Source: Aldehydirespirator sp965221605
GTDB lineage: Bacteria > Actinomycetota > Acidimicrobiia > Acidimicrobiales > Aldehydirespiratoraceae
Reading direction: 5' to 3'
Assembly: GCA_965221605.1 (NCBI GenBank)
Contig: CBDCSK010000002.1
Coordinates: forward strand, 124,001 to 188,000
Length of the DNA stretch: 64,000 nt
Position 1 is the first letter of the stretch; each line of letters opens with the position of its first letter. Positions 59,612 to 64,000 of this stretch are shown here, in pieces. The notes beneath the pieces are model-generated. The model ran no database searches and was not told the origin of the DNA. It was given only the letters and a program-made list of their open reading frames with translations. A program made the translations under genes and the position numbers.

Positions 59612-60244
59612 GTGAGCATTTCTCGACGTGAAGTTGACGAGCGACGCTTCAATCGCGATGTGATCCTGCCCTACGAACTGAGGCTCCTCGACTTCCAAGC
59701 GGCCATGCAGGACGTCTAAGACTTCTTCTCTGATGTCAACGGGTCCCTGGCCGACAAGGGCCTGGGGCGACTTGAGGACACTCTGCGAAAGGCAATCCTG
59801 TCGGGGATGCTCTCCGACATGCTCACAGCAAGCATGGCCGCTCATGCACGCACCCTGGTCGAGAATCAGCACCACAACGGGCACCCCGACCTTGTTGTGA
59901 AGGGGGTGTACCCGGGTGATGCCGTGAAGGCCGGGGCCGAGGGGGTCGAGATCAAGACCACGCTGAAGAAAGGGGGCGCTGTGGACACGCACGGCGCTCG
60001 AGACCAGTGGTTCTGCGTGTTCGTCTACCAGGTCGACAACTTGACAGAGCCCGCCGCCGACCGAGATCCACTGCGCTTCACCGAGGTGTACCTCGCAGAG
60101 GTCACAACAGCTGACTTCCGCCGCAACGATCGAGGCGAACTAGGCACGAGGACTGCCACGCTTCACGCCGAAGGAGTCGCGAAACTGCGGCGGAGTTGGG
60201 TCTATCTGGACGTAGTCGACAACCCGGCCGAACCCGGCTCGTAG
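59612..60244 (+). pseudogene. Type II restriction endonuclease gene interrupted by an in-frame TAA
   Basis: From the GTG at 59612 the frame reads SISRREVDERRFNRDVILPYELRLLDFQAAMQDV, then TAA at 59717-59719 (codon 36), then DFFSDVNGSLADKGLGRLEDTLRKAILSGMLSDMLTASMAAHA in the same frame to 60244. The expected residue at the stop is Tyr (QDVYDFF), so a single base change would explain it. The nuclease core HPDLVVKGVYPGDAVKAGAEGVEIKTTLKKGG is a PD...E-x-K motif, followed by VDTHGARDQWFCVFVY. Re-initiation at an internal ATG (59807 or later) might yield a fragment with the catalytic core. The convergent methyltransferase at 60202-61137 is its partner. Confidence 0.75.
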
Positions 60245-61137
60245 TCACGCAGTTTGGGAATGGCGGATACTGCAAGGCGGGCATAGGTCGGGTCTCGCTC
60301 GACGCCTGCACTGCGGTAGCCGACATGCTCCGCGGCGGCCAAAGTAGAGCCCGAACCGGCGAACGGATCGAGCACGACACCGGTGCCGAGCGGCAGGATG
60401 GCACGCACTACTTGGCGGAGGAACGCCTGAGGCTTGAGACTGGGGTGCGGCGCGAGCTTCCGCTCCGCCCGGCGTGTGGGAGTTGATGCGATCACGTCGG
60501 CGAACGGCTTCTCGTCAGAGACACGCCGGAGTCCACCGGTGCCCCAGGTTCGAAGGTTGTCTTGGACACGCCCCTCGAGCGGCTTGCGAAACAACAGCCA
60601 CGGCTCCCACTTGGAGCGAGGCATGACTGTGACGTTGGGAAACTCCTCGTGGGCGTTCTTCGGACGATCACCGCCTCGCATCGTCATCACGAGGCGCACC
60701 ACCTCGCCCCGGCGCTCAAGACCGCCCTCGCAGATGGCGCTCGCGACCAGGTGAGAAACCAGCGGGTTGGACGCCACCAAGACGTGCGCACCGGGAACCA
60801 GAACCGGCACGAGCGCCTCGGTCCACGCACGGAAGAACGAGCACAAGCCGTCCAGATCTTCCGTGGTCAGAGTGGTGAACCTGGGTACGGGGGAGCGCTG
60901 ATGGCCATCGAATGCCGGGGGAAGGCGCCATACGCCTCCTTGTCCCCTCCGGAGCTTGCGTTGCTCTTGGGGGGTGTATTCGACGATGCCGTATGGAGGA
61001 TCGGTCACGACCCCGTGGAACGCGTGGTGCGGCTGCTCAGCGAGCCACTCCAAGCAGTCACCGACGTACAACGAAGCGTCACCCACCTTTGCGAATGGAG
61101 ACCAGGGCTCTACGAATGCAGCCTCAGCCGAGTTCAT
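60202..61137 (-). CDS. DNA adenine/cytosine-N4 methyltransferase (beta-class), restriction partner
   Basis: A 311-residue amino-methyltransferase. The catalytic DPPY is in FHGVVTDPPYGIVEYTPQ near residue 45, and motif I VVLDPFAGSGSTLAAAEHVGYRSAGVERDPTYA is near the C-terminus: order IV then I, beta class. TRD-like residues lie between. It should protect the host site cut by the adjacent endonuclease. Its 3' end overlaps the end of the broken nuclease gene by 43 bases, tail to tail. The ATG at 61137 is the most natural start; it overlaps the upstream HTH gene by 14 bases. Confidence 0.87.
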   Translation of the reverse strand: MNSAEAAFVEPWSPFAKVGDASLYVGDCLEWLAEQPHHAFHGVVTDPPYGIVEYTPQEQRKLRRGQGGVWRLPPAFDGHQRSPVPRFTTLTTEDLDGLCSFFRAWTEALVPVLVPGAHVLVASNPLVSHLVASAICEGGLERRGEVVRLVMTMRGGDRPKNAHEEFPNVTVMPRSKWEPWLLFRKPLEGRVQDNLRTWGTGGLRRVSDEKPFADVIASTPTRRAERKLAPHPSLKPQAFLRQVVRAILPLGTGVVLDPFAGSGSTLAAAEHVGYRSAGVERDPTYARLAVSAIPKLRDYEPGSAGLSTTSR

Positions 61138-61360
61138 AGACGCCACGGTGCACCCTCCGGAACTGGCCTCCCCGACCTGCATTGAGGTTGAGGTAACTGC
61201 GGACCGACGACGCTGCAACGGGGCTTCCCAGTCGAGCCTCAACTGACGCATGGATCTCCTTCAACCTCAGAGGCCTGCCCGCATTCGCGAGTGCCTGTTC
61301 GATGGCGTCGCGTACTTCGCCGGGCCTACGACGGCCGAGACTCTGGGTTGAAGCAACCAT
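61124..61360 (-). CDS. Small HARE-HTH-like winged-helix protein
   Basis: A 78-residue protein: RRPGEVRDAIEQALANAGRPLRLKEIHASVEARLGSPVAASSVRSYLNLNAG...FRRVHRGVYELG. The arrangement of helix, AGRPLRLKEI, SVRSYL and RVHRGVYEL resembles the HARE-HTH domain found in restriction endonucleases, or another winged helix. Alone and just upstream of the methyltransferase on the same strand (14-base overlap), it could be a controller or specificity protein. The ATG at 61360 is taken; a longer start at 61390 would cover the palindrome. Confidence 0.65.
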   Translation of the reverse strand: MVASTQSLGRRRPGEVRDAIEQALANAGRPLRLKEIHASVEARLGSPVAASSVRSYLNLNAGRGGQFRRVHRGVYELG

Positions 61361-61373
61361 TGCTCCGCACTTT

Positions 61374-61390
61374 AGACGTCTAGACGTCAC
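61374..61390. promoter_or_regulatory. Perfect 14-bp palindrome upstream of the HTH-methyltransferase genes
   Basis: GACGTCTAGACGTC at 61375-61388 is a perfect palindrome made of two tandem TAGACGTC units when the preceding TA is counted. It lies 14 bases upstream of the ATG at 61360. Restriction-modification controller proteins bind such sites near their start codons, so this is a candidate autoregulatory operator. Confidence 0.5.
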
Positions 61391-61509
61391 CAGTCGCGGA
61401 TCTCAGAGCAGCACCGACACTAGTGAGACCCACTGACATCGCTCTCGACTGCACCTACCCGCGCACCTCCTTACGCGAGAGGCGTCGAGGTTGCACGCCT
61501 ACGTGTTGG

Positions 61510-63147
61510 TCAAGTGATCCGACCGCGCTCGCGCAGGCGTTGGTAGTGGGTTAGCAACGCTGCGGTAGAGGGGTCGTGGTGGCTCGCCGGGTGGGGCGGG
61601 TCGGCGTGCAGACTTGCGGCTATGGCGTCGGCGAGGGTCTTGCCGTGCTCCACGCCGTACTGGTCGAAGCTGTTGATGCCCCACACCGCACTCTGCACCA
61701 GCACCTCGTGCTCGTAGAGGGCCACCAGCTGGCCCAGCGCCGACGGCGTCAACTCGGGAGCCATGATCACCGTGGACGGGCGGTCGCCGACAAGCTCGCG
61801 ATGGGGGTCGTCCGAAGCAGCGCCGAAGGCCATCGCAGCCGCCTGGGCGAAGCAGTTGGCGACCAGCGACTCATGGTGGGACCCGGCCTCGGGCAGATGG
61901 GCCGTGTCGGCGTCGGGCCGGGCGAACACAATGAAGTCAGCAGGAACGACCGTCGTCCCCTGATGAAGCAACTGATGGAACGAGTGCTGACCGCCGGTGC
62001 CGGCCGCGCCCCACACGATCGGGCCGGTGTCACAGCCCACGACCTCTCCGTCGAGACCCACCCGCTTGCCGTTGGACTCCATCTGGAGCTGCTGCAGGTA
62101 GGCGGGCAGCAGGCGCAGGCGATGCGCATACGGCAGCACTGCCCTGGTCTGGAGACCCCAGAAACTGCGGTACCACACCGCTAGCAGTCCCATCAGCACC
62201 GGAGCGCTGGCCGCCGGAGGCTGCCGGGCGAGGTGCTCGTCGATGACCCGCATCCCGGCCAGCATCTCGCCGAAGCGGTCCTCCCCGATAGCGATCATGA
62301 GCGACAGCCCCGCCGCCGATCCCAGCGAGTAGCGGCCGCCGACCCAGTCCCACATCGCGAAGACGTCGTCCGCGTCCACGCCGAAGGCAGCCGCGGCGGC
62401 CCCGTCGGCGGTCACTGCCGCGAAATGGTGATCCACCGCGTCGGTCCCCAGCGCTGACGCCACCCACCGGCGAGCGGCCCGAGCGTTGGCCAGTGTCTCG
62501 GTGGTGGTGAAGCTCTTGGACACCACCACGAACAACGTCTCAGCCGGATCCAGCCCGTCATCCAGCACCGTCTCCAAGTCGGCCGGGTCGACATTGGACA
62601 CGAAGCGGCACTCGACGCCGGGACGCCGGAAGGCGGCCAACGCCTCATGGGCCATGGCCAGGCCCAGATATGAGCCGCCGATTCCGAGGTTCACCACCGT
62701 GCGGATCGGCCGGCCCGTCGCACCCCGCCGCTCACCGGCACGCACCGCCCGGCTGAAGTCGGCCATGCGCTCTAGTTCGGCCCGCACTGCGGGCATCACC
62801 TCGACGCCATCGACCTCAACGGAGTGGTCCGGACCGGCCCGGAGTGCAGTGTGCAGGGCAGGCCGGTTCTCGGTGACGTTCACCGGCTCACCAGCCAGGG
62901 TGGCCTCGACCCGCTCGACCACGCCGACCCGGTCGGCCAGAGCCAGCAGCAGCTCGACGGTCTCGGCGGTCACAAGGTGGCGGGACCAGTCGACAACCAG
63001 GTCGGCTGCGGTCACCGTCAGCCGCTCAGCCCGTCCGGGATCGGAGTCGAACAGCTCTGTCAGGTGCACACCGCCGGCCTGGAGTTCGCGGGCGTGACGG
63101 GCCAGCGCGGCCCACTCCGCGGTGGCTGTGAGGTCGGTGGAGGCCAC
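61510..63147 (-). CDS. pgi: Glucose-6-phosphate isomerase
   Basis: A 545-residue enzyme interconverting glucose-6-phosphate and fructose-6-phosphate. It has TENRPALHTALR, VVNLGIGGSYLGLAMAHEAL, FVVVSKSFTTTETLANARAARRW, MWDWVGGRYSLGSAAGLSLM, QQLQMESNGKRVG, GAAGTGGQHSFHQLLHQG and the C-terminal INSFDQYGVEHGKTLA, all family signatures including the catalytic Glu, His and Lys. The GTG at 63147 is chosen because the N-terminal helix begins there; the open frame further up is read-through antisense to the cytochrome gene. It ends 30 bases before the cytochrome gene's stop in the same direction. Confidence 0.95.
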   Translation of the reverse strand: MASTDLTATAEWAALARHARELQAGGVHLTELFDSDPGRAERLTVTAADLVVDWSRHLVTAETVELLLALADRVGVVERVEATLAGEPVNVTENRPALHTALRAGPDHSVEVDGVEVMPAVRAELERMADFSRAVRAGERRGATGRPIRTVVNLGIGGSYLGLAMAHEALAAFRRPGVECRFVSNVDPADLETVLDDGLDPAETLFVVVSKSFTTTETLANARAARRWVASALGTDAVDHHFAAVTADGAAAAAFGVDADDVFAMWDWVGGRYSLGSAAGLSLMIAIGEDRFGEMLAGMRVIDEHLARQPPAASAPVLMGLLAVWYRSFWGLQTRAVLPYAHRLRLLPAYLQQLQMESNGKRVGLDGEVVGCDTGPIVWGAAGTGGQHSFHQLLHQGTTVVPADFIVFARPDADTAHLPEAGSHHESLVANCFAQAAAMAFGAASDDPHRELVGDRPSTVIMAPELTPSALGQLVALYEHEVLVQSAVWGINSFDQYGVEHGKTLADAIAASLHADPPHPASHHDPSTAALLTHYQRLRERGRIT

Positions 63148-63176
63148 CGGCTTCGGGGCCCTTCCGGCCCGGCCGG

Positions 63177-63998
63177 CTACGGGCCGGCGGCGAGATCTAT
63201 GCCGTGCCCCAGAGCGGACTCTGTCAATAGAGCGCTGATCTCGTCGGGCGAGCCGGTCTCGAACGGCGGGTGGTCGGCCACCAGAGCCAGCAGGATCTCC
63301 TCCTCGTGGGCAGCCTTCTCCGCATCGAGCCCGCCGTGGATGACCCGCTCGTAGTACACCACCGAGACGAGGTCCTCGAGGCTCAGGTTGGAGAAGCCGC
63401 TCATGCCGCTGGCGAAGCTGTCGACCTCCCGCTGGCCACCGGGCCGGGCGGGGTCGCCGTAGAAGTCGAGACCCAGACGCTTGGTGCCCGCGGTGCCCAG
63501 GTACACCCAGGACAGATGGTGGGCCAAGCCGTCGAAGTCGGGGGTCGTGCCGAACGTGAGCAGGAGCTCGCCGCCGTTCAGCTGGCGGCCGGTGGCCGTG
63601 CCCGAGCCGTCGGCACCATGGCAGGAGGCACAAGTGCTGTACACCGCGGCGCCGTTGTCGGCCAGCACCAACTCGTCACTGGCGGGCGGCTCGAGCATGC
63701 CCACGTAGAAGATGGCCCAGACGGGCAGGAACACCATCACCGATGCGGCCCAGTACGGCATCCGCTTGCGCCGGTGGGCGGCCTCGACGTAGGGCGGGTC
63801 CGGTTCGGGAGGCGGCGGCGGGGCCGCCTCCGGGATGGGGAGGGGCGCGACCGGAGCAGGCGCGACCGGAGCAGGGGCCGCCGGAGACGGAGCGTCAGTC
63901 GCGGCGGCCGGAGCGTCCCCGCCCTCTGGAGCGGTACCGGTCAGCTCGGCCCGTCGCTGACGCGAGCGTTCGAGCAGATAGTCGGGTACCTCGACCAC
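63177..63998 (-). CDS. Membrane-anchored cytochrome c subunit
   Basis: A 273-residue protein that may continue beyond the window edge (its GTG at 63998 is 3 bases from the end). Residues 20-75 are Ala/Pro-rich with PAPVAPAPVAP repeats, one transmembrane helix follows near 82-102 (WAASVMVFLPVWAIFYVGML), and a monoheme cytochrome c domain has the heme motif STCASCHG with the distal Met probably in FASGMSGFSNLSLEDL. Such proteins accompany the bc1 complex or terminal oxidases of actinobacteria. Partner genes would lie outside the window. Confidence 0.82.
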   Translation of the reverse strand: MVEVPDYLLERSRQRRAELTGTAPEGGDAPAAATDAPSPAAPAPVAPAPVAPLPIPEAAPPPPPEPDPPYVEAAHRRKRMPYWAASVMVFLPVWAIFYVGMLEPPASDELVLADNGAAVYSTCASCHGADGSGTATGRQLNGGELLLTFGTTPDFDGLAHHLSWVYLGTAGTKRLGLDFYGDPARPGGQREVDSFASGMSGFSNLSLEDLVSVVYYERVIHGGLDAEKAAHEEEILLALVADHPPFETGSPDEISALLTESALGHGIDLAAGP

Positions 63999-64000
63999 TT

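Noticed and set aside
61510..63633. A longer pgi reading frame up to 63633
   Set aside because: The additional codons are antisense-like read of the cytochrome gene region; the PGI N-terminus fits the GTG at 63147.

Overview
The window is high-GC, densely packed bacterial DNA. The gene content points to an actinobacterium, most likely of the class Acidimicrobiia: a PASTA-domain Ser/Thr kinase and PP2C phosphatase beside trpG/pabA, an EF-G-like second translation factor, a single-cluster P450-type ferredoxin, a luciferase-like flavin monooxygenase, a DUF222/HNH endonuclease, and many GTG starts with 4-nt ATGA/GTGA overlaps. The taxonomic call is inference; there is no rRNA here.

Layout. 1-11.4 kb: end of a luciferase-like monooxygenase, a GntR/FCD regulator, an EtfD-like membrane Fe-S oxidoreductase, trpG/pabA convergent with pknB and a PP2C phosphatase, tRNA-Leu, a DAO-family flavoprotein, an MBL-fold hydrolase, pheA and tRNA-Ser(TGA). 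11.4-19.4 kb is accessory: an AT-rich pocket, small orphan genes, a DUF4268 protein, a methyltransferase plus nuclease pair that looks like a restriction-modification system, a pectinacetylesterase-like lipoprotein with a minisatellite linker, tRNA-Ser(GCT), a frameshifted membrane-anchored J-domain protein, and an AbiEi-type antitoxin with a truncated toxin. 19.4-27.4 kb: a DUF1295 membrane protein, a complete FecCD-type metal/siderophore/corrinoid ABC importer, ilvE with a PAS-LuxR regulator, a TetR regulator and tRNA-Arg.

27.4-41.4 kb is a methylated-amine cluster. A minus-strand run reads mgsA-mgsB-mgsC (N-methylglutamate synthase type), two ~820-residue FAD/GcvT demethylases with the covalent-FAD WHAAGL motif, an MttB-family methyltransferase, a ferredoxin and an EF-G-like protein. 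Divergent from it are a gmaS-like glutamine synthetase and a thioesterase resembling betainyl-CoA thioesterases. Together they suggest catabolism of methylamine or quaternary amines through gamma-glutamylmethylamide and N-methylglutamate, with the GcvT flavoproteins in the place of the usual heterotetrameric N-methylglutamate dehydrogenase. 41.4-50.4 kb: a DMT transporter, proC, a SAM hydroxide adenosyltransferase, a 29-residue membrane peptide, the heme operon hemA-hemC-hemD-hemB-hemL, and a YceI protein.

50.4-61.4 kb is a defence island: a DUF222/HNH protein; a three-gene operon of a DUF6361-like protein, a PLD-fold protein and a large helicase (resembling, from memory, the Azaca anti-phage system) closed by an intrinsic terminator; an AAA/DUF4143 ATPase; a restriction endonuclease gene broken by an in-frame stop; and a convergent DNA methyltransferase with a HARE-HTH-like partner preceded by a perfect palindrome. 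The window ends with pgi and a membrane cytochrome c gene. Several accessory genes are visibly damaged (frameshift, truncation, nonsense codon), which suggests turnover of defence genes in this genome.
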